A DNA stretch of 64,000 bases from Azospirillum lipoferum (GCF_024170005.1 NZ_JALJXJ010000018.1:1-64000), one strand, 5' to 3'; positions 44,322 through 54,156 are shown, numbered from the stretch's first letter. The notes: a model not told the origin generated them from the sequence alone. Program-made: numbers and translations.

Positions 44322-44846
44322 TTACTGCTTCTGGGCCGCTGCCGCGTTGTGGTCGTGGCCGGCGCCGGCAGCGCCCATGTGGTTTTCAGCCTGCGGTGCG
44401 GCCTGTCCGGCCGCTTCGACGGCGATTTCCACCTCGACGCTGCCGGCCTTCTCGAAGCGCAGGGTCATCGGGATGCGGGCGCCCTTCTCCAGCGGCTGCT
44501 TGAGGCCGAGCAGCATGATGTGCAGGCCGCCCGGTGCGAACTTCACCGTTTCTCCAGGAGCAATGGCGATGGGCGGAACCTCGCGCATCTTCATCACGCC
44601 GTTCTCGTTCAGATGGGTGTGCAGTTCCGCCTTCTCGGCGGCGGGGGTGGAGGCGGCGACCAGATGGTCTTCCGTCGTCCCGGTGTTGGTCAGCGACAGA
44701 TAGGCGCCGCCGTTCGGCGCGGACGGCGCGGTTGCACGGGCCCAGGGGTGGCCGATCTCGATCGGGCCGGCCTTGTAGCTGTGCGCCAGGGCGGTGCCGG
44801 CACCGAACAGGGCGAGGGCGGCGGCGATGCCGAGAATGTGCTTCAT
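44322..44846 (-). CDS. Periplasmic copper chaperone PCu(A)C
   Basis: A 174-residue exported protein with a signal peptide ending near ALAHS (about residue 21). The copper site is complete: H76-x10-M87-x21-H109-x-M111. This is the PCuAC family, which delivers Cu(I) to the CuA centre of cytochrome c oxidase or to SenC/Sco. The C-terminal ~25 residues (AENHMGAAGAGHDHN) add Met and His that may bind extra copper. CAGGAGAAG precedes the ATG. It is followed upstream, on the same strand, by the DUF2946 gene. Confidence 0.93.
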   Translation of the reverse strand: MKHILGIAAALALFGAGTALAHSYKAGPIEIGHPWARATAPSAPNGGAYLSLTNTGTTEDHLVAASTPAAEKAELHTHLNENGVMKMREVPPIAIAPGETVKFAPGGLHIMLLGLKQPLEKGARIPMTLRFEKAGSVEVEIAVEAAGQAAPQAENHMGAAGAGHDHNAAAAQKQ

Positions 44847-45019
44847 GAAAGCTTCTCCTGAAATGCGGATGTGAACAGCAGAGGGGTGAGCCGCCACGGC
44901 GGACGATGCCGGGGGACTGGGATTGGAAACGCCATCGGACGCAGGATCCGGGCAGGGATCGGGCGTGGAGACGCGCAGATGGCCTAAGACGGAGGAAGAT
45001 CAGGCGGCGGCATCAGGCA

Positions 45020-45475
45020 TCAGACGAGATGCGGAGGAGCCCGGGCCTGGAGGGTCGACAGGAACCAGCCGGCGGCGATCCGTTCGGCCGGCAGCAGGCA
45101 CGTGTCACGGGCCATGGCAAGGGCGGGGCCGACGCTCGGCGGCGGCGGCGGCAGGGCCAGTCCGGCCACCAGCGGGCAGAGCGGGCAGTGGCCGTTGCCG
45201 GTTGGCACCGAGTCAGGCGACTTTCCATGGTCGCCGTCGTAAGCGATCCCGAACTCTTCGATGCCGTAACCGGCCGCATCGGCCTGGATGGTGGCCAGGC
45301 CACCGGAGGAGCAGATCGGCAGAGACACCGTCTCCCCGGCCCGGGCAATCCCGGTGCTGGTTCCGGTGCCCATGGGCATCCAGCCCCAGGCGATGACCTG
45401 CAGCAAAAGGGCAGCCATACCGGCCACGAGGCCGAGCCGCCGCACCTGCTGCACTGTCATCCGACCGAAGACCAT
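45020..45475 (-). CDS. DUF2946-like membrane/periplasmic protein
   Basis: A 151-residue protein with one N-terminal hydrophobic segment (LGLVAGMAALLLQVIAWGWMP, about 15-35) and a small exported domain ending in a C-P-L-C pair (GHCPLCPLVAG), typical of DUF2946. Such genes sit near copper chaperones, as here upstream of PCuAC, so a copper-linked role is plausible. Two ATGs are possible, 45475 (GGAG six bases upstream) and 45460. The DUF assignment rests on the layout and the CPLC motif. Confidence 0.65.
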   Translation of the reverse strand: MVFGRMTVQQVRRLGLVAGMAALLLQVIAWGWMPMGTGTSTGIARAGETVSLPICSSGGLATIQADAAGYGIEEFGIAYDGDHGKSPDSVPTGNGHCPLCPLVAGLALPPPPPSVGPALAMARDTCLLPAERIAAGWFLSTLQARAPPHLV

Positions 45476-45598
45476 CCGGCTCCGTCGCCTTCCACAAACG
45501 CCGGCCGTACCCGGCAAGGACGCGCCACGATAGCGCAGTGGTCGGGAACGGACGAGCGGCAAATGGACCCACAGGCGGCGAAGGGTCGGCATCCCGGC

Positions 45599-46321
45599 TC
45601 AGGCCAGCAGGCGGAAAGCCGGCTCCGGCCGGGACAGCAGGTCGCGGCGCAGCACCTCGATGGTGGCGTCGTCGCGGGCGGCACGGGGAACGGACAGCGG
45701 CACCTCGGCTACCACCCGGCCGGGCGAGGGTGCCAGCAGCAGCAGCCGGTCGGCCAGCGCCAGCGCCTCGCGCAGATTGTGGGTGACCAGCAGGACGGTG
45801 GCCGGCCGCCGGTCCAGCAACTGCGACAGCAGCCCGCGCAGCCGGAGCGCCGTCGGCTCATCCAGCGAGACGAAGGGTTCGTCCATCAACAGCAGGTCGG
45901 GATCCACCACAAAGGCGCGGGCCAGCGCCACTCGCCGCGCCATGCCCAGCGACAGCTGGGTGGGAAAGCGGTCAGCGAAGGGCGTCAACTCCAGCGCCGC
46001 CAGCATGGCGTCGACCGCCGGCCCGCGCCGCTGTGCGCGTGGCAGCACCAGCGCCAGATTCTGCCGTACGCTGCGCCAGGGCAGCAGCCGCGGTTCCTGG
46101 AAGACATAGCCGAGCCGGGCCGGCCCGCCGTCCGGCCGCGGCCCGACCTCCACCACACCGTCGAAGGCGCGGTCGAGCCCGGCGACGATGCCGAGCGCGG
46201 TCGTCTTGCCGCAGCCGCTGGGGCCGACCAGCGCCACGACCTCCCCCGCCGCGGCGGACAGGGTCAGGCCGCGCACCGCCTCCACCGCGCCGAAGCGCTT
46301 GGAGCGGATCTCAAGCCTCAG
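45599..46321 (-). CDS. ABC transporter ATP-binding protein (nitrate/sulfonate/taurine type)
   Basis: About 240 residues with Walker A GPSGCGKTT, Q-loop GYVFQEPRLLPWRSV, signature QLSLGMARRVALARAF (LSLGM for LSGGQ), Walker B LLLMDEPFVSLD and H-loop VTHNL. It matches SsuB/TauB/NrtD-type ATPases and follows the permease gene. No ATG or GTG lies near the expected N-terminus; CTG 46321, which overlaps the permease stop, is given as a provisional start. The nearest in-frame ATG (46432) would add ~37 residues that do not fit the family. Confidence 0.8.
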   Translation of the reverse strand: MRLEIRSKRFGAVEAVRGLTLSAAAGEVVALVGPSGCGKTTALGIVAGLDRAFDGVVEVGPRPDGGPARLGYVFQEPRLLPWRSVRQNLALVLPRAQRRGPAVDAMLAALELTPFADRFPTQLSLGMARRVALARAFVVDPDLLLMDEPFVSLDEPTALRLRGLLSQLLDRRPATVLLVTHNLREALALADRLLLLAPSPGRVVAEVPLSVPRAARDDATIEVLRRDLLSRPEPAFRLLA

Positions 46322-47078
46322 CGGGCAACCGCCGCCAGCGCTGGCAATGCCGCTCGACCGGTTGGAGGACGCCGTATTCCAGAAGCTGGACCACGGCCAC
46401 GAACGCAATGGTGTAAGCCAGGATTCCTGCGACATCGAAGGTCTGGAAAAGGAGGTTGATCTGGAATCCGACACCATCGCTGCGGCCCAGCAGTTCGACC
46501 ACCAGCACGATCTTCCAGATCAGCGCCAGGCCGGACCGCGCAGCCGCGGCGATGGTGGGGGTGAGTTGCGGCAGCAGCACATGGCGAAGCCGGTCCGCGG
46601 GCGACAGGCGGTAGACGCGGGCCATGTCGATCAGCCCTTCATCGATGGCGCGGGCACCGGCCCGTACCAGCACCACCGTGTTGGGAATTTTGTTGACCGC
46701 AACGGCGCCGATGGCCGCCGCCTCGGTCAGGCCGAACCAGACATAGGCCAGCACGATGACCACCAGTGCCGGCAGGTTCAGGGAGAAGACCAGCCAGGGG
46801 CCGAACAGCCGGTCGATGAAGGGCGACCGCCCCATCGGCAGCCCCAGCCCGACCCCGATCGACATGGCGAGCGCGAAGGCCGCCAGCACCCGCAGCAGCG
46901 TGGCGCCCATATGATGGAACAGAGCCCCGCTCTGCGCCTCGCGCAGCAGGGCATCGGCCACCGGCAACGGACCCGGCAGCAGGCGCCCGCCGATCGCCAG
47001 CGCCGCCCCCTGCCACACGGCCAGCAGCAGCAGGATCGACGCGACAGGCATCACCATGGACGTCAGGGCGGGCCGCAC
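46311..47078 (-). CDS. ABC transporter permease (nitrate/sulfonate/taurine type)
   Basis: A 255-residue inner-membrane permease with about six hydrophobic segments and the BPD_transp_1 EAA loop (DMARVYRLSPADRLRHVLLPQLTPTI). It is close to SsuC/TauC. It lies 3 bases after the binding-protein gene and just ahead of the ATPase gene, so the three form a complete importer. The substrate (sulfonate, nitrate, thiamine precursor or other) cannot be told from it. Confidence 0.9.
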   Translation of the reverse strand: MRPALTSMVMPVASILLLLAVWQGAALAIGGRLLPGPLPVADALLREAQSGALFHHMGATLLRVLAAFALAMSIGVGLGLPMGRSPFIDRLFGPWLVFSLNLPALVVIVLAYVWFGLTEAAAIGAVAVNKIPNTVVLVRAGARAIDEGLIDMARVYRLSPADRLRHVLLPQLTPTIAAAARSGLALIWKIVLVVELLGRSDGVGFQINLLFQTFDVAGILAYTIAFVAVVQLLEYGVLQPVERHCQRWRRLPAEA

Positions 47079-47081
47079 CAG

Positions 47082-48089
47082 TCAGGCCCCGCCGGTCCAG
47101 AAGGTGCCGGGGGCGATGGTGGGCGCGTCGCCGACCAGTTCCCGGCCGCCCAGCCGCGCCAGCAGCGCATAGAGCCTCGCCGCCCCTGCCCGCTCCTCCT
47201 CCGTCCAGCGGCGCGGGATGCCCTCACGGTAGCGGTCGCGCAGGGTGCGGAAGGTGGCGTCGTCCTCCGCCTGCATCAACGGGGCGAGCCGGTCCCAGGC
47301 GGCGTCGGACTGCGCCAGCAGGGTCTTGGCCTCACCGGTGGCGGCCTGGAAGCCGGCGAGGGCCGCCGGGTTGGCGCGCGCCCATTCCTCGCGGAAGACA
47401 TAACCGATGGAAGGCAGCGTCGCCGTCTGGCCCAATGCTTCCAGCATGTCGGACACCGTCATCGCCACGCGCATGCCCTTCGCCTCCAGCCGGGCGGCGA
47501 AGGGCCAGAAGGTCAGTACGGCATCCAGGTCGCCGTCGGCGATCTTGCTGTTCAGCAAGGGTGGTGCGGCGAAGAAAGGCTGTACGTCGCGGTCGAGCGA
47601 CAGCCCGTGCCGGTCGGCAGCCAGGGCTTTCAGCAGGAGCCAGCTTTTGTCGAGCGGGCTGCCGGCGACGCCGATCCGCTTGCCCCGCAGGTCGCCGACC
47701 CCGGCGATTCCGGAATTGGCCGGAACCACCAGGGCGCCGACGGCGGTCGAATAGGGGATGAAGCACAGCGCCTCCCCCTTGCTGCGCATCCGCGACACCC
47801 ACAGCCAGTCGGAGACGATGATCTCGACCGCGCCGGCCTGGAGCGCCACCTGGGTGGCGGGATTGCCGGCCAGTTCGACCAGTTGCAGGTCGATGCCGGC
47901 CTGCTTGTCGAAATTGTTGGCGCGGACGGTGTCGAGTTCCCAGCTGACCGTGCCGAACTTCAGCACCCCGGCGCGGACAACCGGCCGGTTGGGGGCAGGA
48001 TCGCCGGCCGCGGCGTGCCCCAGCGCCACCGACGCCAGAAGCGCACCGGCCGCCAGCAGTGTCGTCCGTCTGGTGCAGCCTGCCGCCAT
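47082..48089 (-). CDS. ABC transporter substrate-binding protein (SsuA/NMT1-like)
   Basis: A 335-residue periplasmic protein with a Tat-like basic start (TRRTTLLAAG) and signal peptide ending near HAAAGD (about residue 28). The fold is the NMT1/SsuA type: GVLKFGTVSWELDTVR, PATQVALQAGAVEIIVSDWLWV, GKRIGVAGSPLDKSWLLL. The third and fourth segments include SPLDKSW and FWPFAARLEAKG. It is the first gene of the importer operon. Ligand unknown; family members bind aliphatic sulfonates, nitrate, or pyrimidine precursors. Confidence 0.88.
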   Translation of the reverse strand: MAAGCTRRTTLLAAGALLASVALGHAAAGDPAPNRPVVRAGVLKFGTVSWELDTVRANNFDKQAGIDLQLVELAGNPATQVALQAGAVEIIVSDWLWVSRMRSKGEALCFIPYSTAVGALVVPANSGIAGVGDLRGKRIGVAGSPLDKSWLLLKALAADRHGLSLDRDVQPFFAAPPLLNSKIADGDLDAVLTFWPFAARLEAKGMRVAMTVSDMLEALGQTATLPSIGYVFREEWARANPAALAGFQAATGEAKTLLAQSDAAWDRLAPLMQAEDDATFRTLRDRYREGIPRRWTEEERAGAARLYALLARLGGRELVGDAPTIAPGTFWTGGA

Positions 48090-48199
48090 GGTCCCCGCCC
48101 GCTCAATCTTCGGACTGCCAGCTTAGGAGGACTGTAGATGGTTCGTATATTCAACGATAGGAGGATAAGCGGGGTATCGCCGGCTGAACCGGTGTCGGA

Positions 48200-48904
<705 letters not shown>

Positions 48905-48951
48905 GGCGGCAGGGGTCCAAACGGGCGCGACGTGCACCCTCTATAGCGCGA

Positions 48952-49689
48952 TCATTTCAGGAAGAATACCGCACTCATCACCAGCCCGACGGCGATGATG
49001 CCGGCGCGCAGAACCGGCTTCGGGATCCTGCGACCCAGCCGGGCGCCAACATAGCCGCCGGCGACCGCCGCGACCGTCATCAGCAGCGCCTTCGGCCATT
49101 CCACCGCCCCGCCCGCGGCATAGGCAACCACGGCGATGGCGGTCAGCACGGCGGAGAACAGGTTCTTCAGCCCGTTCATGGCATTCAGGTCGGTCATGCC
49201 GAACAGGCTCAGCTGTGCCAGCAGAAGGATGCCGAGCCCGCCGTTGAAATAGCCGCCATAGACCGAGACGGCGAACAAAGTGCCCAGTATCGCCCCGGTG
49301 CCGTGCAGACCCAGGCTGCGCAGCCGTTGCGCCAGCACGGTGCCGAAGGCGAACAGCCCGGTCGCCAGCAGCAGCAGCCACGGCACGATGCCGCGGAACA
49401 CCGCATCCGGCGTCACCAGCAGCAGCCCCGCCCCGGCCAGCCCGCCGACCAGACTGACCGCCGACAGCAGCGGCAGGCCGAGCGTGCCGACCGGCGTCAG
49501 GTCCTGGCGATAGCCGTAGACCCCGCTGGCATAGCCCGGCAGCAGGGCGACAGTGCCGGTGGCGTTGGCGGCGACCGGCGGCACCCCGGCATAGATCAGG
49601 GCCGGCAGGGTCAGGAAACTGCCGCCGCCGGCAACGGCATTCATCGCCCCGGCCAGAAATGCCGCAACCAATAAAATCAATTCGGTCAT
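48952..49689 (-). CDS. TauE/SafE family sulfite exporter-like permease
   Basis: A 245-residue protein with about eight hydrophobic segments and the TauE/SafE duplicated core: AFLAGAMNAVAGGGSFLTLPALIYAGVPPVAANATGTVALLPG and VYGGYFNGGLGILLLAQLSLFGMTDLNAMNGLKNL. Members export sulfite, sulfoacetate or related organic anions. It lies 15 bases after the livF coding start region and 4 bases after the acyl-CoA synthetase stop, all on one strand, so the three may be co-transcribed. A sulfonate role would link it to the SsuABC-like genes nearby, but this is inference. Confidence 0.9.
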   Translation of the reverse strand: MTELILLVAAFLAGAMNAVAGGGSFLTLPALIYAGVPPVAANATGTVALLPGYASGVYGYRQDLTPVGTLGLPLLSAVSLVGGLAGAGLLLVTPDAVFRGIVPWLLLLATGLFAFGTVLAQRLRSLGLHGTGAILGTLFAVSVYGGYFNGGLGILLLAQLSLFGMTDLNAMNGLKNLFSAVLTAIAVVAYAAGGAVEWPKALLMTVAAVAGGYVGARLGRRIPKPVLRAGIIAVGLVMSAVFFLK

Positions 49690-49693
49690 GATG

Positions 49694-51310
49694 TTACGAG
49701 CGGTTCCTCAACTCCCGGCGAATGATCTTGCCGGTGGTGGTCATGGGAAGGCTTTCCATGAATTCGATGGCGCGGGGATATTCGTGGGCGGCCAGCCGGG
49801 TCTTCACATGCTCCTGGATCGAGGCCACCAGCGCGTCGTCCGGCATCACCCCCTCCTGCAGGACGACGAAGGCCTTGACGATCTCCGTGCGCAGCGGGTC
49901 GGGCACGCCGACCACCGCCGCCATGCGGATTGCGGGATGGCCGATCAGGCAGTCCTCGATCTCGCCGGGGCCGATGCGGTAGCCGGCGGAGGTGATGACG
50001 TCGTCGTCCCGCCCGACGAAGCGGATGTAGCCGTCCTCGTCCAGTTCCCCCTGGTCGCCGGTGACCAGCCAGTCACCGATGAATTTCGCCGCAGTGGCAT
50101 CGGGGTTGTTCCAGTAGCCGAGGAACATCACCGGATCCGGCCGGCGCACCGCGATCAGGCCAAGTTGGCCCGGCGGCAGCCGGTTGCCCTCCCCGTCGAT
50201 CACCGCCACGTCATGGCCGGGAACCGGGCGGCCCATGATGCCGGGCTTCGGCGCCATCAACGTGGCGGCCGAGGAGACGATCATGTTGCATTCGGTCTGG
50301 CCGTAGAACTCGTTGATCGTCACGCCGAAGGTCTCGCGCCCCCAGTCGAGCAGCCCGGCGCCCAGCGTCTCGCCGCCGCTGGCGACGGACCGCATGTCGA
50401 TGCGGTGGCGCGCCCGCGGGGCCTTCACCGCCCGCATCATCTTCAGCGCGGTCGGCGGCAGGAAGGCGTTGCGTACTTGGAACTCGGCCAGCAAGGCAAA
50501 GGCGGCCTCGGCATCGAACTTCTCGAAGCGGTGGGACACCACCGTCACGCCGTGGTGCCAGGCCGGCAGCAGCACGTCGAGCAGCCCGCCGATCCAGGCC
50601 CAGTCGGCCGGCGTCCAGATGCGGTCCCCCGGCTGCGGGAACAGGTCGTGCGACATCTCCACGCCCGGCAGATGGCCGAGCAGCACCCGGTGCGCATGCA
50701 GTGCGCCCTTCGGCTGGCCGGTGGTGCCGGAGGTGTAGATGATCAGCGCCGGATCGTCCGGGTCGGTATCGGCCGGAGTGAAGCTGTCGGATGACGCATC
50801 GCACAGCCCATGCCAATCGAGGCAACCGGGGCCGGATCCGTCGATGCGGTAGACGGCGCGCAGTTCGGGCAAACGGTCGCGGATCTGGGCGATCTTTGCA
50901 GCCCCGGCGGCGTCGGTGACCACGGCACGGGCACCGCAGTTGGCCAGCCGGTATTCCAGCGCCTCCACCCCGAACAGCGAGAACAGCGGCACGGCGATGC
51001 CGCCCAGCTTGTAGACCGAGACATGGCTGATGGCGGTTTCCGGCGCCTGGGGCAGCAGGATGCCGACCCGGTCGCCCCGCAAGACCCCTTGCGCCGCGAG
51101 TGCGTTGGCGAAGCGGTTGGACAGGGCGCGGATGTCGGAGAAGCGGTATTCCTCTACCCCGCCGTCGCGCCGCTTGTGGATCAGGGCGACGCGGTCCGGT
51201 TCCGTCTCCGCCCAGCGGTCGCAGACGTCGACGCCAATGTTGTAACGGTCGGGCACGCGCCAGGCGAAGGCGCGGGACACCCCTTCCCAGCTGTCCACGT
51301 TGGGCAGCAT
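49694..51310 (-). CDS. Acyl-CoA synthetase (AMP-forming)
   Basis: A 538-residue adenylate-forming enzyme with A3 motif YTSGTTGQPKG, A5 region NEFYGQTECN, A7 GDWLVTGDQGELDEDGYIRFVGR and A10 TTTGKIIRREL carrying the catalytic Lys. It activates a carboxylic acid to its CoA thioester; sequence around ADWAWIGGLLDVLLPAWHHG resembles acetyl/propionyl or medium-chain type enzymes. Start ATG 51310 has GGGAGGGAAC upstream. It heads the block acyl-CoA synthetase, TauE, livF, an arrangement seen in acid uptake/activation clusters. Confidence 0.9.
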   Translation of the reverse strand: MLPNVDSWEGVSRAFAWRVPDRYNIGVDVCDRWAETEPDRVALIHKRRDGGVEEYRFSDIRALSNRFANALAAQGVLRGDRVGILLPQAPETAISHVSVYKLGGIAVPLFSLFGVEALEYRLANCGARAVVTDAAGAAKIAQIRDRLPELRAVYRIDGSGPGCLDWHGLCDASSDSFTPADTDPDDPALIIYTSGTTGQPKGALHAHRVLLGHLPGVEMSHDLFPQPGDRIWTPADWAWIGGLLDVLLPAWHHGVTVVSHRFEKFDAEAAFALLAEFQVRNAFLPPTALKMMRAVKAPRARHRIDMRSVASGGETLGAGLLDWGRETFGVTINEFYGQTECNMIVSSAATLMAPKPGIMGRPVPGHDVAVIDGEGNRLPPGQLGLIAVRRPDPVMFLGYWNNPDATAAKFIGDWLVTGDQGELDEDGYIRFVGRDDDVITSAGYRIGPGEIEDCLIGHPAIRMAAVVGVPDPLRTEIVKAFVVLQEGVMPDDALVASIQEHVKTRLAAHEYPRAIEFMESLPMTTTGKIIRRELRNRS

Positions 51311-51490
51311 GTTCGTTCCCTCCCAAGGGCTTGTCGTCGATTCCTTTGTGGAACCGTTGACCCGATCATAGGAGCAAGCGAGGCACCGCGTCACGCACGG
51401 GGAATAAGATGCGGGTCAGCCATGTTGATGGCGTCAGGAACGAACTGTTTCGTGCCGATCCGAACAGGACCCAACAGGACGAGAGCCACC

Positions 51491-52000
51491 ATGAAAGCCA
51501 GCCCCTTCCTCGCCGCCGCGCTGTCCGCCAGCCTGCTCGCGGCCCCGCTTGCCGGCTGCGCCCAGCCCGGCTACGGCGATTCCTATGGCGGCATCAGCGC
51601 CAACAAGCAGACGGCCGGCACCGTGCTGGGCGGCGTGGTCGGTGGTCTGGCCGGCTCGCGTTTCGGCGGCGGCAGCGGCAAGCTGGTGGCGGTGGGCGTC
51701 GGCACGCTGCTGGGTGCGGCGCTGGGCAATGCGGCCGGGGCCTCGCTCGACCGCGCCGACCAGAATTACGCCCAGCAGGCGGCGGTCAATGCTTACAGCG
51801 CGCCGACCGGGAGCACCATCCGCTGGAACAACCCGGAGACCGGCAATTACGGCAGCTACACGCCCGTCCGCGAAGGCACCGGGCCGCAAGGCCAGCTCTG
51901 CCGCGAATACCAGACCACCATCGTCGTTCAGGGCCGTACCCAGCAGGGCTTCGGCACCGCCTGCCAGCAGGCGGACGGCAGCTGGCGCGTTGTGAGCTGA
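51491..52000 (+). CDS. Glycine-zipper surface lipoprotein (17 kDa antigen-like)
   Basis: A 169-residue lipoprotein: signal peptide with lipobox LAGC (cysteine at ~23), then a glycine-zipper segment (VLGGVVGGLAGSRFGGGSGKLVAVGVGTLLGAALG, about 44-78) that can insert in the outer membrane, and a C-terminal domain with two cysteines (QLCREYQTTIVVQGRTQQGFGTACQQADGSW) like the rickettsial 17-kDa antigen. It is a structural outer-membrane protein. It stands alone and is convergent with pseG (4-base gap). Confidence 0.9.
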   Translation: MKASPFLAAALSASLLAAPLAGCAQPGYGDSYGGISANKQTAGTVLGGVVGGLAGSRFGGGSGKLVAVGVGTLLGAALGNAAGASLDRADQNYAQQAAVNAYSAPTGSTIRWNNPETGNYGSYTPVREGTGPQGQLCREYQTTIVVQGRTQQGFGTACQQADGSWRVVS

Positions 52001-52004
52001 CGTT

Positions 52005-53087
52005 TCAGGCGAGCGCCGCCCGCCGTCGGGCGGCACTGCCCGACTTCGGCGCCGGGCCGGTCAGGGCGGAGGCGATGCGTAACGCCCCCTGGCCGTCCAG
52101 CGGCAGGCCGGACGCCGCATCTTGCATCTGCTGGCGCCGTCCTGCGTCGGTCCACAGAGCGAGCGCTCGCTCGGCAATGAGCGCAGCCGCCTTGGCCGGA
52201 TCGCAGCCGCGGGCATCCACTGCGCTGCTCCAGCCGAGTTGGGCGGCATCGCCACTCGCCATCGCCTGATTGTCGGCGGTGACCACCAGCAGGGTCGGCA
52301 CCGCCAGGGCGGCCAGTTCGCCCATGGTGCCGCCGCCGGCGGACACCGCCAGCCCGGTATCGGCCATCAGCGCGCCCATGCGCGGGCAATCGATCTCCAC
52401 GGAAATTCCATCGCGGGCGAGCGCCGCCACCTCTGCCGCGCGCGGGTTGCTGCCGCCGACCACGGCGACGATCCGGCAGCCGTCGGGCCGCGCCTTTCCC
52501 AGCGCCGTCAAAACCGGACCGGTCAGGCCGAGCGGATCGGAGCCGCCGAAGGTCACCAGCAGCACCGGACGGTCGGCGATGGCCCGCCGCGGCGCCTGGG
52601 CCGCCAGCCGGACCTCCCGCCGCAGGGGCGCATAGCCGGGGCCAAGCAGCAGGATGGCACCGGGCGCCATCGCCTCATAAGGCAGGGTCGCCGCCTGTGG
52701 TGCTGCATTGACGACGAGGTCGGCGTGCAACGGCGTGCCGTCGCCCAGATCGTCCCAGGCCAACACCCGCGCCCCCGCCGCCTGAAGCCCGGCGCGGTAA
52801 GCCTCGCCAAAGCGGTAGCCGTCGAGCATCACTGCGCTGCCATGCTCCCGCCGCAGCAGAGAACGGGTGGCGGCCAGATCCGCAGCCTCTCCCACCGGGC
52901 CGGCGATGGAGACATGGCGGAAGCCGTCGGCGGTCAGGCGGTGGTCAATGGCGGGGGTGGACTCGACGGCGGCGAACAGCGCCTCATGCCCTTGCTCGCG
53001 CAGGGCTTCGGCCACGGCGAGGCAGCGCATGACATGGCCGGTGCCGATGATGGGCGAGGCGTCGGCGCGGATGAGGATGACGGCCAT
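52005..53087 (-). CDS. pseG: UDP-2,4-diacetamido-2,4,6-trideoxy-beta-L-altropyranose hydrolase
   Basis: A 360-residue GT-B-fold hydrolase of the PseG family. The N-terminal motif DASPIIGTGHVMRCLAVAEAL and the later LLVTFGGSDPLGLT, SVEIDCPRMGALMADTGLAVSAGGGTMGELAALAVPTL are diagnostic. It cleaves UDP from the altropyranose intermediate in pseudaminic acid synthesis, used for flagellin or surface glycosylation. ATG 53087 gives the family N-terminus. Other pse genes are absent in the window. Located with a nucleotidyltransferase and TPR-transferase genes on the same strand. Confidence 0.92.
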   Translation of the reverse strand: MAVILIRADASPIIGTGHVMRCLAVAEALREQGHEALFAAVESTPAIDHRLTADGFRHVSIAGPVGEAADLAATRSLLRREHGSAVMLDGYRFGEAYRAGLQAAGARVLAWDDLGDGTPLHADLVVNAAPQAATLPYEAMAPGAILLLGPGYAPLRREVRLAAQAPRRAIADRPVLLVTFGGSDPLGLTGPVLTALGKARPDGCRIVAVVGGSNPRAAEVAALARDGISVEIDCPRMGALMADTGLAVSAGGGTMGELAALAVPTLLVVTADNQAMASGDAAQLGWSSAVDARGCDPAKAAALIAERALALWTDAGRRQQMQDAASGLPLDGQGALRIASALTGPAPKSGSAARRRAALA

Positions 53088-53162
53088 GGCACTGGTCCGG
53101 AAGAGACGGCGTGGCTGTCCTGCCACGGCGCGCGGGATCGAGTCGGTCAGCATCTTGGCCCG

Positions 53163-53214
53163 GCACTTTGCGCCTGTCCAGCGCCAGACCGCCGGGCGCG
53201 CAGGGGCAAAGTGC
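53163..53214 (-). promoter_or_regulatory. Long-range inverted repeat in the pseG leader
   Basis: GCACTTTGC at 53163-53171 and GCAAAGTGC at 53206-53214 are a perfect 9-bp inverted repeat with a GC-rich 34-base spacer. It lies between the nucleotidyltransferase stop and pseG start, ~75 bases before pseG. It may be a terminator for the first gene or a leader fold. Confidence 0.35.
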
Positions 53215-53260
53215 GGCGCCCCCAGGGCACTCCGCCAAGACACTCCACCAAGGTTGCCCG

Positions 53261-53986
53261 TCAGGACTCCCGGCCGGCGATGACGCTGGCGGCGGTGGCG
53301 AGGCTTTCCGGTGTGCCGATATCGAGGAAGCGGGCCTTGGCGACATGGGCGTTCAGGGTGCCGGGCGGCAGCTTTTCCAGCACGTCGCGTTCCAGTGACA
53401 CCGCCCCCGCCGCGACGAAGCGGTCGAGGAAGGCGGCGGAGAACAGGTAGACCCCGGCATTGATGGTGCCGGCTCCCGGCGCCTTGTCCAGGAAACGGCG
53501 AACCCGGCTGTCGGGACCGATCTCCACCCGCACGAAGCGGGAGGCGTCCTCCACCGTCACGCACAGCACCGAGGCTTCCGCCCCCGACAGCCGGTGCGAT
53601 GCGATGAAGGCGCGCAGGTCGGCGTCGAGGAAGGTGTCGCCGTTCACCACCAGGATGGTGCTGCTGCGCAGCTCCTTGCGGACATAGCCCAGGGCGCCTG
53701 CGGTGCCGAGCGGGCGCGGTTCGATCTGGCAGACCACGTCGATGGTGCCGGCCGAATCACCGCGGGCGAGCCAGGCGGTCACCCGGTCGGCCAGATGGCC
53801 CAGGCACAGCACCACACGGCGCGATCCGTAGGTGGACAGGTAATCGAGGAGATGGCCGAGAAAGGCGCGGCCCGCGATCGGGGCCAGGACCTTCGGCGTG
53901 TCACCCAGAACGCCCCGGATGCGCGTACCCAGCCCGCCTGCGAGCACCGCGACGTCTATGTTGGCAAGAGCGTCCTCAGACCGCAC
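53261..53986 (-). CDS. Sugar-1-phosphate nucleotidyltransferase (HddC-like)
   Basis: A 241-residue nucleotidyltransferase with the GG-x-G-T-R loop AVLAGGLGTRIRGVLGDTPKVLAPI, catalytic-metal Asp region LVVNGDTFLDADL and a short C-terminal part without a left-handed helix. Closest in look to D-glycero-D-manno-heptose-1-phosphate guanylyltransferase (HddC) and related enzymes. It makes an NDP-sugar donor, most likely for the glycosylation locus it sits in. Same strand as pseG downstream, with a 173-base gap, and 170 bases from the TPR gene upstream. Confidence 0.82.
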   Translation of the reverse strand: MRSEDALANIDVAVLAGGLGTRIRGVLGDTPKVLAPIAGRAFLGHLLDYLSTYGSRRVVLCLGHLADRVTAWLARGDSAGTIDVVCQIEPRPLGTAGALGYVRKELRSSTILVVNGDTFLDADLRAFIASHRLSGAEASVLCVTVEDASRFVRVEIGPDSRVRRFLDKAPGAGTINAGVYLFSAAFLDRFVAAGAVSLERDVLEKLPPGTLNAHVAKARFLDIGTPESLATAASVIAGRES

Positions 53987-54156
53987 CGACCGTCCTTTCC
54001 CTGAAGTCCCGCTGTCGTCAACCGGCTTGTGGAAGCAGCTTACGACGGAGCGGGCGCCGGGTCATCCACCCTGCGCAGGCCCCGGCGGCCATAGTCGATA
54101 ATGGGGGCGCTCGGGAATCGCAATGCGGAATTGCGCGGAGCGGCCTCCTCCAATGG

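Noticed and set aside
44906-48137. Long plus-strand open frames opposite the DUF2946 and ABC importer genes
   Set aside because: Gln/Arg/His-rich shadow translations; the minus-strand genes show Walker motifs, EAA loop and signal peptides.
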